Counted from the first letter of the stretch, positions 18,144 through 26,568 are shown. The stretch: 32,152 nt of DNA from an uncultured Comamonadaceae bacterium (GCA_946482595.1 CAMLSD010000058.1:1-32152); one strand, 5' to 3'. Notes: generated by a model not told the origin, from the sequence alone. Numbers and translations: made by a program.

Positions 18144-19088
18144 ATGATCGACATCACCATCCAGAATTTCGAGGCCGACGTACTGCAGGCCTCCGTCTCC
18201 CAACCCGTGCTGCTCGACATCTGGGCGCCGTGGTGCGGGCCCTGCCGCACGCTGGGCCCGATGCTCGAAAAGCTCGAGACGCAATATGCCGGCCGCTTCG
18301 TGCTGGCCAAGCTCAACTCCGACGAGCAACCCGAGATCGCCGGCCAGCTCTCGCAGATGTTCGGCGTGCGCAGCATCCCGTTCTGCGTGATGTTCAAGGA
18401 CGGCCAGCCGGTCGACGGTTTTGTCGGCGCCTTGCCGCAGGCCCAGATCCAGCAGTTCCTCGACAAACATGTGCCGTCCGAGACCGAACTCGAGGCCGAA
18501 GAAGAGCTCGATGCCGCCGAGCAACTGGCGGCCGGCGGCGATGCCGATGCCGCGCTTGACCGGCTCCAGCAGGCCGTCGCGATCGACCCGTCCAACGACA
18601 CAGCGCGCTTCGACTACGTCAAGCTGCTGATCGAGGTCGGGCGCGTGGCCGATGCCCGCATGGCCTACGAGCCGGTGGCGTCCAAGGCGATCGTGGACAC
18701 GCGCATTGCCGCGCTCGGCCAGTACCTCGATGCGGCCGAGCGGGCGCCCGCGGCGCGTGGGGCCGACGAGCTGGCCGCCGCCCTGGCCGCCAACAAGCGT
18801 GATTTCGAGGCCCGCTTCGAACTGGCGCAGACGCATTTCGCCGCCCGGCGCTGGACCGAGGCGATGGACGAACTGCTCGAGATCCTGATGCGCGACAAGG
18901 CCTGGAATGACGGCCAGGCGCGCAAGGCCTATGTCGCCATCCTCGAGCTGATGAGCAAGCCGGCGCCCAAGCCCGCTGCCGCGGCCGAAACCAAGGGCAC
19001 CCTGGAAGTCACCGGCAAGGCGGCCGTGGCGCCGGCCGACCCGGTTGTCGACCAGTACCGGCGCAAGCTGAGCATGGCACTGTTCTGA
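18144..19088 (+). CDS. cnoX: Thioredoxin-TPR co-chaperone (CnoX/YbbN family)
   Basis: Thioredoxin-fold holdase linked to GroEL and protection from oxidative damage. It has 314 residues. The thioredoxin domain (1-110) contains WAPWCGPC with redox cysteines C31 and C34, so unlike E. coli YbbN it keeps a full CGPC active site. The C-terminal half (about 115-285) is TPR-like, followed by a short Ala/Pro/Lys linker and a tail. GAGGA at 18133-18137 sits 6 nt before the ATG at 18144, which I prefer to the ATG at 18138 that abuts it. It is divergent from purE and followed two bases after the stop by a dispersed repeat. Confidence 0.92.
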   Translation: MIDITIQNFEADVLQASVSQPVLLDIWAPWCGPCRTLGPMLEKLETQYAGRFVLAKLNSDEQPEIAGQLSQMFGVRSIPFCVMFKDGQPVDGFVGALPQAQIQQFLDKHVPSETELEAEEELDAAEQLAAGGDADAALDRLQQAVAIDPSNDTARFDYVKLLIEVGRVADARMAYEPVASKAIVDTRIAALGQYLDAAERAPAARGADELAAALAANKRDFEARFELAQTHFAARRWTEAMDELLEILMRDKAWNDGQARKAYVAILELMSKPAPKPAAAAETKGTLEVTGKAAVAPADPVVDQYRRKLSMALF

Positions 19089-19089
19089 G

Positions 19090-19152
19090 CTGAGCGCCCC
19101 CAGGGCGGGGCTGCGCCCAGCCCGCCCCCCGCGGGGGTCAAGGAAACTTGGG
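19090..19152 (-). repeat. Dispersed GC-rich intergenic repeat, copy 1
   Basis: This 63-bp stretch matches 29211-29275 in inverted orientation. By hand alignment there is one substitution and a 2-nt G-run difference. It contains a hairpin (GGGCTG-CGCC-CAGCCC) and CCCGCGGGG. Its last 10 bases before the tail also form a perfect inverted repeat with 19163-19172 (TCAAGGAAAC/GTTTCCTTGA, arms 15 nt apart). It starts just after the cnoX stop and may act as a 3'-end element. Confidence 0.8.
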
Positions 19153-19454
19153 ACGGCCCGGCGTTTCCTTGAGAGCGCCCCCCGCGACCGGCGCCGAACC
19201 CGTTCGGGCGGCTGCTGATTTGTAACGGCCCGAAACGCTGCTGCCGCGGCGGCAGCCGCCGGGGCCCATGCAGCTTGTCACATTCCGCTGCATCGGCGCC
19301 GGGGACACGCTGGTGATCGGGCTGCCCCGGTATGCCGAGGCCGGCACACCGTTTGTCACAAAGCGGATCGAACAGCGCGGCTTCGCGGCCGACACTGTGC
19401 CCCATCACATCAGCGCCAGACCTGCGGGCCGGCGCACTCGTTGGGGGGCATCTC
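19153..19454. other. Intergenic region upstream of the HzsA-related gene
   Basis: About 300 bp without a supported gene. It holds the second arm of an inverted repeat (19163-19172), a near-palindrome CTGCTGCCGCGGCGGCAG (around 19239-19256), and two copies of TTGTCACA (around 19275 and 19353). A promoter for the lipoprotein gene should be here, but no clear -35/-10 pair is visible. Confidence 0.4.
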
Positions 19455-21449
19455 ATGTTGAATTTCCGCACTGGCGGCCTGAGCCTGGTCGCACTGGCAG
19501 TGGCCGCCTGCGGTGGCGGCGACACGGCACTGCCGGCCGATGCCCCCGCCCAGGATGGACAGCTCGACCAACCAGCCGCCGGCAGCGTCTACCTGCAACG
19601 CCCGGTTCGCCTGACCGTCACCGGCGCCGGCCGTGTGACGGGCAATCCAGGCGGCTTGTCGTGCGGCAACGGGGCCACGGCCTGCACCGCCACCTTTGCG
19701 ACGCTGACCCGAGTGACGCTGACGGCCCAACCGGCTCCGGGCGCCCGATTCCAGGGATGGAGCGGCCATTGCCGCGGCACCGCACCGGTCTGCTCGGTCT
19801 ACAACAACGTCGCCCGCCAGGTGACCGCCAAATTCACGGGGGTGGCGGCCCCAGCACCGGCCCCAGCACCGGCCCCAGCACCCGCACCTGCACCCGCACC
19901 CGCACCCGCACCTGCACCTGCACCTGCACCTGCACCGGCACCGGCACCGGCACCGGCACCGGCACCGGCACCAGGCGGCACGGCTGCGCTTCGCAATCCG
20001 GTGATGTTCGTCACCCAGGTGCCCACGGCGGTCGACTTCACCGGGCGGGTGTCGTCGTTCGGCAACCACCTCGCCACGCTGGGCGCCACCCCCCGGGGCG
20101 GCGACCTGATGATCCGTTACCCCGATGGCAGCCTGCGCAACCTCACGCGCGAGGCCGGGTTCGGGATGGACGGCATGCAGGGTGACAAGGCCATCGCCGT
20201 GCGCGAACCCACGGTGCACTGGAGCGGCAACAAGGCGGTCTTCAGCATGGTTGTGGGGGCCCCGACGCAGCGCTACCAGGTGCGCAGCTACCGGTGGCAG
20301 CTCTACGAGGTGTCGGGGCTGGCCCGTGGCGAGACGGCCACCATCACCAAGGTGGCAAACCAGCCGGCCGACTACAACAACGTGTCACCCTTCTACGGCA
20401 CCGATGACCGGGTGCTCTTCACCTCCGACCGGCCACGGGGCGGCGAGCCTCACCTCTACCCGCAGCTCGATGAATACGAAAGCGCGCCGACGGTCACCGG
20501 CGTGTGGAGCCTGAATCCGTCCAGCGGCGACCTTCGCCTGCTCAACCACGCGGTCAGCGGTGCGTTTTCGCCCTTCATCGACAGTTTCGGCCGTGTGGTC
20601 TTCATCCGCTGGGATCACCTGCAGCAGGACCAGCAGGCCGACGCCGACCGCGCCAGTGGCGGCACCACCTACGGCGCCGCCAACTTTGCCGACGAGTCGC
20701 CCGGCGCGGCCCGCCTGGCCCTGAAGGCCGAGGTGTTCCCCGAGCCGCGGGCCGGGCAGTCCTCGCCCTACGGCGCGGTCAACCCCTACACGATGAACCT
20801 CTTCACGCCCTGGCAGATGAACGAGGACGGCACCGAAGAAGAAACCCTCAACCACATCGGCCGACAGGAGCTTCAACCCGGCTACCTGCCCCGGACCTTC
20901 CGCGACGACCCGGCGCTGTCCGACTATGTGAACACCAGCCTGCTCGCCAACCGCAAATACGTGCGCGGTGACGGCGGCCTGTTCCACATGCGCGAGGACC
21001 CGCGCGCCCCGGGCGTGTACTACGCGATCTACGCGCGCGAGTTCGGCTCGCTCACCTCCAACCAGATCGTGCGGATCACCGGCGGCACCGCGCTCGATCC
21101 GGAGCGCATGGTGATCACCGACATGTCACCGGCCGAGGCGAATGGCAGCGTGCCCGGTGGGCGCTTCCGCAGCCCGCTGCCGTTGTCGGACGGCCAGATG
21201 GTGGCCACCCACACCCCCAGCACGGCGCTCAGCCAGTATGCGTCGGCCCAGTTCAGGCTGCGCCAGCTGGCACTGGGCAGCACCGGCCAGTACACCGCCG
21301 GCGCGGCACTGACGGGGACAGGCATCCGCAAGACGGTGTCGTGGTGGGACCCGGACACCCTGCGCAACTTCGACGGGGTGCTGTGGGAGCTGGAGCCGGT
21401 CGAGGTGGTGGCACGTGCCCGCCCGGCGCGTGCCGCCCCGGCCCTGTAG
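19455..21449 (+). CDS. HzsA-related lipoprotein, N-terminal part, ended by in-frame TAG
   Basis: A 664-residue product ended by TAG at 21447-21449; the same frame continues to 22034. Order: lipoprotein signal with lipobox A-A-C19; a divergent InlB-type repeat (about 50-127; GWSG and paired cysteines); a 21-unit Ala-Pro linker (132-173); then a domain resembling the middle beta-propeller of hydrazine synthase alpha (TSDRPRGGEPHLYPQLDEYE; GVWSLNPSSGDLRLLNHA; SFGRVVFIRWDHLQQDQQAD). Family members normally run on into a C-terminal region with a CxxCH haem site, lost here unless TAG is read through. The ATG at 19455 follows a G7 tract at a suitable distance. It is probably an outer-membrane or periplasmic protein; no hydrazine chemistry is implied. 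It is likely a pseudogene or a recent nonsense allele. Confidence 0.8.
   Translation: MLNFRTGGLSLVALAVAACGGGDTALPADAPAQDGQLDQPAAGSVYLQRPVRLTVTGAGRVTGNPGGLSCGNGATACTATFATLTRVTLTAQPAPGARFQGWSGHCRGTAPVCSVYNNVARQVTAKFTGVAAPAPAPAPAPAPAPAPAPAPAPAPAPAPAPAPAPAPAPAPAPGGTAALRNPVMFVTQVPTAVDFTGRVSSFGNHLATLGATPRGGDLMIRYPDGSLRNLTREAGFGMDGMQGDKAIAVREPTVHWSGNKAVFSMVVGAPTQRYQVRSYRWQLYEVSGLARGETATITKVANQPADYNNVSPFYGTDDRVLFTSDRPRGGEPHLYPQLDEYESAPTVTGVWSLNPSSGDLRLLNHAVSGAFSPFIDSFGRVVFIRWDHLQQDQQADADRASGGTTYGAANFADESPGAARLALKAEVFPEPRAGQSSPYGAVNPYTMNLFTPWQMNEDGTEEETLNHIGRQELQPGYLPRTFRDDPALSDYVNTSLLANRKYVRGDGGLFHMREDPRAPGVYYAIYAREFGSLTSNQIVRITGGTALDPERMVITDMSPAEANGSVPGGRFRSPLPLSDGQMVATHTPSTALSQYASAQFRLRQLALGSTGQYTAGAALTGTGIRKTVSWWDPDTLRNFDGVLWELEPVEVVARARPARAAPAL
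19848..19973 (+). repeat. Hexanucleotide tract encoding (Ala-Pro)21
   Basis: 126 bp of GC(A/C)CC(N) units encode 21 Ala-Pro pairs inside the HzsA-related gene. Runs of identical units (six GCACCG, four GCACCT in a row) suggest expansion by replication slippage. It forms an extended linker between the lipid anchor/InlB-like repeat and the propeller. Confidence 0.9.
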
Positions 21450-21464
21450 GCGCCGGAGCGCAGC

Positions 21465-22034
21465 GTGCTCACCGAGGAGCAGGTCGACGAAGCCGCCCTG
21501 AAGGCCTGGATGCGCGCGAACGACCTGGCCCTGATCGTCACCCGCAACCAGACCAGCCGCGACCGGGCCGACCGCCAGCAGCCCTACAACCTGCAGGTGC
21601 CCGGCGGTGTGCGCACGGTGGCGCCCGGCGGGGGGCGGACCTACGAGATCTCGCACTTCCAGATCTTCCAGGCCGACCAGGTGCGGGGCTATCGCTTCAG
21701 CGGACGGCGCCCGATCGCCCAACCAATGCATGACCCCAAGGTGCGCAACCCGGCCAATCCGGCCGGCCCGGCCGGCAGCGTGAAGATCGCCGCCGACGGC
21801 TCCACCGCGGCCTTTGTGCCCGCGCGGCGGGCGCTGGCCTGGCAGACCACCGATTCAGCCGGCCATGCGATCGTGCGTGAACGGGTCTGGGTGACCTTCC
21901 AGCCCGGCGAAGTGCGGGTCTGTGCCTCGTGCCACGGCCTCAACAGCAAGGACCAGGCCGGCCTGGGCACCCCGCTGAACAAGCCCGAGGCCCTGCGCGA
22001 GCTGGTGCGCTACTGGAAGACCTTGCCGAAGTGA
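21465..22034 (+). CDS. HzsA-related protein, C-terminal part with CxxCH, separated by TAG
   Basis: The open frame resumes in the same phase directly after TAG (codon 21450 onward). If translated separately, the GTG at 21465 has GGAG six bases upstream and gives 189 residues. It holds YEISHFQIFQADQVRGYRF, a variable loop, and V-C-A-S-C-H-G-L near the end, a single c-type haem motif. As a separate product it would lack a signal peptide and so could not be matured by the periplasmic cytochrome c system. I read it as the severed C-terminus of the preceding gene. Joined, the product would be 859 residues counting the stop position as an amino acid. Confidence 0.75.
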   Translation: MLTEEQVDEAALKAWMRANDLALIVTRNQTSRDRADRQQPYNLQVPGGVRTVAPGGGRTYEISHFQIFQADQVRGYRFSGRRPIAQPMHDPKVRNPANPAGPAGSVKIAADGSTAAFVPARRALAWQTTDSAGHAIVRERVWVTFQPGEVRVCASCHGLNSKDQAGLGTPLNKPEALRELVRYWKTLPK

Positions 22035-22107
22035 GTGGGGTGGGGCCACGGTGCGGGCTGCGGCGCTGATGCAGCTGAAGGGCGCCCCGACAAGCGTTGC
22101 CTTGCGT

Positions 22108-22136
22108 TTGACGGTGGTAAACTGGTCAGATAACTA
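22108..22136 (+). promoter_or_regulatory. Promoter/operator of the Phd-VapC pair
   Basis: TTGACG (22108-22113), a 17-bp spacer and TAACTA (22131-22136) make a strong sigma-70 match, with a predicted start near 22143, 11 bases before the antitoxin ATG. The imperfect dyad ACTGGT-CAGATA-ACTAGT overlaps the -10 box and is a plausible site for antitoxin autorepression. Confidence 0.65.
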
Positions 22137-22153
22137 GTCAGCGAGAGGCGAAC

Positions 22154-22411
22154 ATGCAGACATGGCCCATCCAGGACGCCAAAGCGCGATTCAGTGAGTT
22201 CCTCGAAACATGCTTGGCTGAAGGCCCGCAGATGGTGACGAAGCGAGGAACAGAGGCTGCTGTACTGGTGCCCGTGGACGAATGGCGGCGACTCCAGGCG
22301 GCAGCGCGTCCTTCACTCAAGCAGCTCCTGCTGTCTGACACGGCACGGGCCGAGCTGGTTGTTCCCGCTCGCGGGACGGCTCGCAGGCGCACGCCGGCTG
22401 CAGCCAGGTGA
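22154..22411 (+). CDS. Phd/YefM-type antitoxin
   Basis: An 85-residue DNA-binding antitoxin. The N-terminal part matches the Phd/YefM fold: W-x-x-Q-D-A-K-A-R-F-S-E-F-L-E, then PQMVTKRGTEAAVLVPVDEWRRL. The basic, disordered-looking tail (65-85) should wrap the toxin. The ATG at 22154 follows AGAGG. It is 4 bp upstream of the PIN toxin gene, the usual antitoxin-first order, and has its own promoter. It probably neutralises the toxin and represses the operon (family knowledge). Confidence 0.93.
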   Translation: MQTWPIQDAKARFSEFLETCLAEGPQMVTKRGTEAAVLVPVDEWRRLQAAARPSLKQLLLSDTARAELVVPARGTARRRTPAAAR

Positions 22412-22415
22412 ACGG

Positions 22416-22820
22416 ATGTACCTGCTCGACACAAACGTGGTCTCGGAACTGCGCAAACCAAAGCCACACGGGGCTGTGCTTGCATGGCTTGAAGGACTCG
22501 AGGATGCGCAGCTTCACCTCTCTGCGGTCACCATCGGCGAGATTCAGTCCGGCGTCGAGATCACGCGTGAACAGGACGAGGCCAAGGCATCCGAGATCGA
22601 GGCTTGGCTGGAGATGGTGGCCGGCTCGTACAACGTGCTTTCGATGGACGCTGGCACCTTCCGGGTGTGGGCGCAATTGATGCATCGGAGGTCTGACACG
22701 GTGTACGAGGACGCCATGATTGCGGCGACGGCCAAAGTGCACGGTTTGACCGTCGTGACCAGAAACGTGGCGGACTTCAAATCCTTCGGGGTTCCGCTGC
22801 TGAACCCGTTCAACACATGA
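22416..22820 (+). CDS. vapC: PIN-domain ribonuclease toxin (VapC family)
   Basis: A 134-residue PIN-domain endoribonuclease toxin. Acidic active-site residues are visible in YLLDTNVVSELRKP (Asp5), AVTIGEIQSGV (Glu), YEDAMIAATA (Asp) and TRNVADF (Asp). The start at 22416 puts the strand MYLLDTN at the N-terminus as in the family; a longer frame from 22359 overlaps the antitoxin and is unlikely. VapC proteins typically cleave tRNA or rRNA loops; the target here is unknown. With a Phd-type antitoxin the pair is also called FitB-like. Confidence 0.93.
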   Translation: MYLLDTNVVSELRKPKPHGAVLAWLEGLEDAQLHLSAVTIGEIQSGVEITREQDEAKASEIEAWLEMVAGSYNVLSMDAGTFRVWAQLMHRRSDTVYEDAMIAATAKVHGLTVVTRNVADFKSFGVPLLNPFNT

Positions 22821-23020
22821 GCACGCGCAAGCTCATGCGTTGAAACACGCGGTCCGGAGCAGGGTGCTTTGTTGCTTGATGTCCGGGGCGACGATGCAAC
22901 AGCTTCGCCTGCAGCGGCAAGGGTTCGTCGCCATCCGTCCAGGCCGATCGGGCCCAGCCGCGAGCAATCTGCGCGGACCAGCCCGCCCCGACAACCGCCT
23001 GTGCCGCGCCGTGCGCCGCC

Positions 23021-23917
23021 TCAACCCGTCAGGCGAGTCAGTGCCTCACGGTACTTGGCCGCGGTGTGGGCGACCACGTCGTCGGGCAGGGCGGGGGCGG
23101 GTGCCGTCTTGCCCCAGGGCTGGCCATTCACCGTGGCCTGCTCCAGCCAGTCGCGCACGAACTGCTTGTCGTAGCTGGGCGGGTTGACACCTTCCTCGTA
23201 GCCTTCGACCGGCCAGAAGCGCGATGAATCAGGCGTCAGCACCTCGTCCATCAGGGTCAGGGTGCCCTGTTCGTCCAGCCCGAACTCGAACTTGGTGTCG
23301 GCAATGATGATGCCCTTGGTGAGGGCAAAGTCGGCCGCCGCGCGGTACAGGCGGATGGACACCTCACGCACCTGCTCGGCCAGCGGCTGGCCGATGATGG
23401 CCACCATGCGCTCGAACGAGATGTTCTCGTCGTGGTCACCCATCTCGGCCTTGGTGGCGGGGGTGAAGATCGGCTCGGGCAGCTTGCTGGCCAGTTTCAG
23501 GCCGGCCGGCAGCGGCACGCCGCAGACCTGGCCGTTGTCCTGGTATTCCTTCCAGCCGCTGCCGGCCAGGTAGCCGCGCACCACGGCCTCGACCGGCAGG
23601 GGCTTCAGGCGCTTGACCAGCATCGCACGGCCCCGCACCTGCTCGATCTCGTCGGGCGCCACCACCGACTCCGGCGCCTCGCCGGTCAGGTGGTTGGGAA
23701 CAACACTGCCGAGCTTGTCGAACCAGAACAGGGCCATCTGCGTGAGCAGCGCGCCTTTGCCCGGGATGGGCTCGCCCATCACCACGTCGAAGGCGCTGAG
23801 GCGGTCGCTCGCGATCATCAGGATGCGGTCGTTGCCGACGGCGTAGTTGTCGCGTACCTTGCCGCGGGCCAGCAGGGGCAGGGAGTGCAGGGACGAATTC
23901 AGCAGGGCAGCGGTCAC
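23021..23917 (-). CDS. purC: Phosphoribosylaminoimidazole-succinocarboxamide synthase PurC
   Basis: SAICAR synthetase, which couples CAIR with aspartate after the PurK/PurE steps. It has 298 residues, the longer form found in many proteobacteria and yeast Ade1. Marks: [75 protein letters not shown]. The start is GTG at 23917 with GGAGA seven bases upstream; an in-frame ATG at 23995 would run through the fba terminator. It lies downstream of fba on the same strand, past a terminator, so it probably has a promoter of its own. Confidence 0.96.
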   Translation of the reverse strand: MTAALLNSSLHSLPLLARGKVRDNYAVGNDRILMIASDRLSAFDVVMGEPIPGKGALLTQMALFWFDKLGSVVPNHLTGEAPESVVAPDEIEQVRGRAMLVKRLKPLPVEAVVRGYLAGSGWKEYQDNGQVCGVPLPAGLKLASKLPEPIFTPATKAEMGDHDENISFERMVAIIGQPLAEQVREVSIRLYRAAADFALTKGIIIADTKFEFGLDEQGTLTLMDEVLTPDSSRFWPVEGYEEGVNPPSYDKQFVRDWLEQATVNGQPWGKTAPAPALPDDVVAHTAAKYREALTRLTG

Positions 23918-23930
23918 GGGCGGGTCTCCG

Positions 23931-23962
23931 AAAACGAAAGAAGCCCGCTGCAAGCGGGCTTC
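23931..23962 (-). terminator. Intrinsic terminator of fba
   Basis: Perfect 9-bp stem GAAGCCCGC (23940-23948) and GCGGGCTTC (23954-23962) with a 5-nt loop. On the minus strand it is followed by TTTCGTTTT. It lies between fba and purC and ends 14 bp before the purC start. Confidence 0.85.
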
Positions 23963-24023
23963 GGCAAGCGGTTTGCAGCAGGGCGGCAGGGCCACCCCGG
24001 GTCACTGGATCATCAGCCGACCT

Positions 24024-25088
24024 TCACTGAACCAGCTGGGCCAGCGCACCCGAGGCGTAGCGCTGGGCCATCTCGGCCAGCGGCACGGCCTTGATTTTAC
24101 CGGCCTGGCCTTCACAGCCGAATTCGAGGTAACGGGCCTTGCACACCAGCTTGGCAGCCTCGCGCGCGGGCTTCATCCACTCGCGCATGTCGAACTTGTC
24201 GGGGTTCTCGGCCTGGAACTTGCGCACCGCGCCGGTCATCGCCATGCGGATGTCGGTGTCGATGTTGATCTTGCGCACGCCATGCTTGATGGCTTCCTGG
24301 ATCTCGGACACCGGCACGCCGTAGGTCTGCTTCATCTTGCCGCCGTACTGGTTGATGATGTCCAGCAGGTCCTGCGGCACCGACGACGAGCCGTGCATCA
24401 CCAGGTGGGTGTTCGGGATGCGCGCGTGGATCTCCTTCACGCGGCTGATCGCCAGGATGTCGCCAGTGGGCTTGCGGCTGAACTTGTAGGCGCCGTGGCT
24501 GGTGCCGATCGCAATCGCCAGTGCGTCGAGCTGCGTGGCCTTCACGAAGACCGCGGCCTCTTCGGGGTCGGTCAGCATCTGGCTGTGGTCGAGCTTGCCT
24601 TCAGCGCCGATGCCGTCTTCCTCGCCGGCCTCGCCGGTCTCGAGGTTGCCCAGGCAGCCCAGTTCACCTTCAACCGTGACACCCACCTTGTGGGCCATCT
24701 CCACCACCCGGCGGGTCACGTCGACGTTGTAGTCGAATGAGGCCGGCGTCTTGCCATCTTCCATCAGCGAGCCGTCCATCATCACCGAACCGAAGCCCAG
24801 GTCGATCGCGCCCTGGCACACCGTGGGCGAGGTGCCGTGGTCCTGATGCATCACCAGCGGGATGTGCGGATAGGCCTCGACGGCGGCCTGGATCAGGTGC
24901 TTGATGAAGCTCTCGCCGGCATATTTGCGGGCACCGGCGCTGGCCTGGAGGATCACCGGCGCGCCCACTTCATCGGCGGCGCTCATCACGGCCTGAACCT
25001 GCTCGAGGTTGTTGACGTTGAATGCCGGAATGCCATAGCCGTGTTCGGCGGCGTGGTCCAGCAACTGGCGCATGGAAACGAGTGACAT
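24024..25088 (-). CDS. fba: Class II fructose-bisphosphate aldolase (Calvin-cycle subtype)
   Basis: Zinc-dependent aldolase interconverting fructose-1,6-bisphosphate with DHAP and G3P. It has 354 residues. Marks: [24 protein letters not shown] (zinc/active site), [31 protein letters not shown] (a loop insertion typical of this subtype), [43 protein letters not shown]. The sequence fits the CbbA/Fba subtype of betaproteobacteria, used in gluconeogenesis and glycolysis as well as in the Calvin cycle where present. The ATG at 25088 is followed by the expected [13 protein letters not shown]. It is divergent from the regulator at 25334. Confidence 0.97.
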   Translation of the reverse strand: MSLVSMRQLLDHAAEHGYGIPAFNVNNLEQVQAVMSAADEVGAPVILQASAGARKYAGESFIKHLIQAAVEAYPHIPLVMHQDHGTSPTVCQGAIDLGFGSVMMDGSLMEDGKTPASFDYNVDVTRRVVEMAHKVGVTVEGELGCLGNLETGEAGEEDGIGAEGKLDHSQMLTDPEEAAVFVKATQLDALAIAIGTSHGAYKFSRKPTGDILAISRVKEIHARIPNTHLVMHGSSSVPQDLLDIINQYGGKMKQTYGVPVSEIQEAIKHGVRKINIDTDIRMAMTGAVRKFQAENPDKFDMREWMKPAREAAKLVCKARYLEFGCEGQAGKIKAVPLAEMAQRYASGALAQLVQ

Positions 25089-25305
25089 GGGGGCCTCAGC
25101 AAGAGTAGTGATTGCGCGCGCTCAGGCAGTCGACCGGTGCAGCGGCCATGTAACTGTCCTGAAACTGTCAGGGATTGTACCGAGCCCCCTCCCGTCAAGC
25201 CGGGAAGAGCCGGCACCGCGACGTGCGAACACCGCATCCGGGGGAGGGAAAAACCCGGTGAAACCGCTGCTTCTCTGCCGCTTGCCTAAAGCGCCGGCCG
25301 GCACA

Positions 25306-25319
25306 CTGGACGTGTCCAG
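25306..25319. promoter_or_regulatory. Palindrome upstream of the HTH-ATPase-STAS gene
   Basis: CTGGAC-GT-GTCCAG is a perfect 6-bp-arm palindrome 14 bp before the ATG at 25334. It overlaps where a ribosome-binding site or promoter start region would be. It could be an operator, perhaps for the gene's own HTH domain; this is inference. Confidence 0.4.
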
Positions 25320-25333
25320 CCCCGGAGACCGCC

Positions 25334-26371
25334 ATGGTGCGCACCCGTATTGCCGATCTGCAGCCCTGGGCCGCCAGCGCGGCCATCGCCCATCCTCGCG
25401 ACCTCAGCGCGCACCTCGCCGCCGAGCGTGGCATCAGCCGGTCGACGGCTTCACGCCTGTTGCGCGGCCTGGTCGAAGCCGGCTGGCTCGACCGCGAGGG
25501 CCGCACCCGCCCGGTCTATCGCCCCGGGGTGCTGCGCGAGGTCACCCGCACCTATGCGCTGGGTGGGCTGGATGAGCAGGTGCCCTGGGAGCGCGACTTC
25601 GAGCCCTGTTTTGCGCTGGCGCCCAACGTGCAGGCGCTTGCCCACCATGCCTTCACCGAACTGCTGAACAACTGCGCCGACCACAGCGGAGGCAGCCGCG
25701 TGACCGTGTCGATGCGCCAGAACCGCACCCACCTGCACCTGCTGGTGGGCGACGATGGTTGTGGTGTCTTCGACCGCATCAGCCAGGCCTTCGGCATCGA
25801 CGACCCTCGGCTGGCCCTGCTTGAACTCAGCAAGGGCAAGCTCACCACCCAGCCCGAGCGCCACACCGGCCGCGGCCTGTACTTCAGCTCCCGCCTGTTC
25901 GACGTGTTCGACCTGTACGCCAATGACCTGGTCTACCAGCACAGCCACTGGCAGCGGCGCGACTGGCTGTCGAGCAATCCGCTGCGCCGCCCGGGCACCA
26001 CGATCTTCATGTCGGTGGCACTGAACAGCACCCGCACCCTGCAGGACGTGTTTGCCGCCCATGCCGGCCACAGTGGCGGCGTGAACTTTGCGCGCACCGT
26101 GGTGCCGATGCGGCTGGCCCGCCTGGGCGAAGAATTGCTGGAATCGCGTGCCCAGGCCAAACGCCTGGTGGCGCGCTTCGACCAGTTCGAGACCGTCGAG
26201 CTGGACTTCGACGGCGTGCCCGGCATCGGCCAGGCCTTTGCCGACGAGCTGTTCCGCGTATTTGCCGACCGCCATCCCGGCGTCGCCCTGCGGGCCCGCA
26301 ACATGAACGACGGCGTGGCGCGCATCGTGCAGCAGGCCCAGCGGGACAGGGTGTTGCTGCGCGCGGCCTGA
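25334..26371 (+). CDS. HTH - histidine-kinase-like ATPase - STAS-like (DUF4325) regulator
   Basis: A 345-residue protein with three regions. Residues 1-75 look like a winged HTH (LSAHLAAERGISRSTASRLLRGLVEAGWLDREG). Residues ~95-230 are a GHKL/HATPase domain: N box FTELLNNCADHSG, G1-like DDGCGVF, G2-like HTGRGLYFSSRLFD. Residues ~255-340 are a STAS-like DUF4325 domain (VVPMRLARLGEELLESRAQAKRL; FDGVPGIGQAFADELFRVF). Such parts act in partner-switching (kinase/anti-sigma versus anti-anti-sigma); here they share one chain with a DNA-binding domain. It has no receiver or phospho-acceptor histidine domain. Target genes are unknown. A decayed copy of the last domain lies at 28838-29178. Confidence 0.82.
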   Translation: MVRTRIADLQPWAASAAIAHPRDLSAHLAAERGISRSTASRLLRGLVEAGWLDREGRTRPVYRPGVLREVTRTYALGGLDEQVPWERDFEPCFALAPNVQALAHHAFTELLNNCADHSGGSRVTVSMRQNRTHLHLLVGDDGCGVFDRISQAFGIDDPRLALLELSKGKLTTQPERHTGRGLYFSSRLFDVFDLYANDLVYQHSHWQRRDWLSSNPLRRPGTTIFMSVALNSTRTLQDVFAAHAGHSGGVNFARTVVPMRLARLGEELLESRAQAKRLVARFDQFETVELDFDGVPGIGQAFADELFRVFADRHPGVALRARNMNDGVARIVQQAQRDRVLLRAA

Positions 26372-26568
26372 GGCTGCATCTGGCGGGTCTGTCGGGCGGG
26401 CGGTGTGCTTGTCGTGCCGGGACGCTGGGCGGGTTGCCTGCATGCCTTGGCCTTGTGCATCCAGCCGGCCCCGCATCTGCAAGCCTGCCGTCCGAGATCG
26501 GCCCATGACGGGGGCTGCGCCAAGGTCGCGGAAATGAGTGTCCATGCGCATGCGCGACAATCGCTGTC

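Noticed and set aside
19848..19973. CRISPR-like short repeat array
   Set aside because: The units are 6 bp with no spacers and encode Ala-Pro in frame with the lipoprotein.
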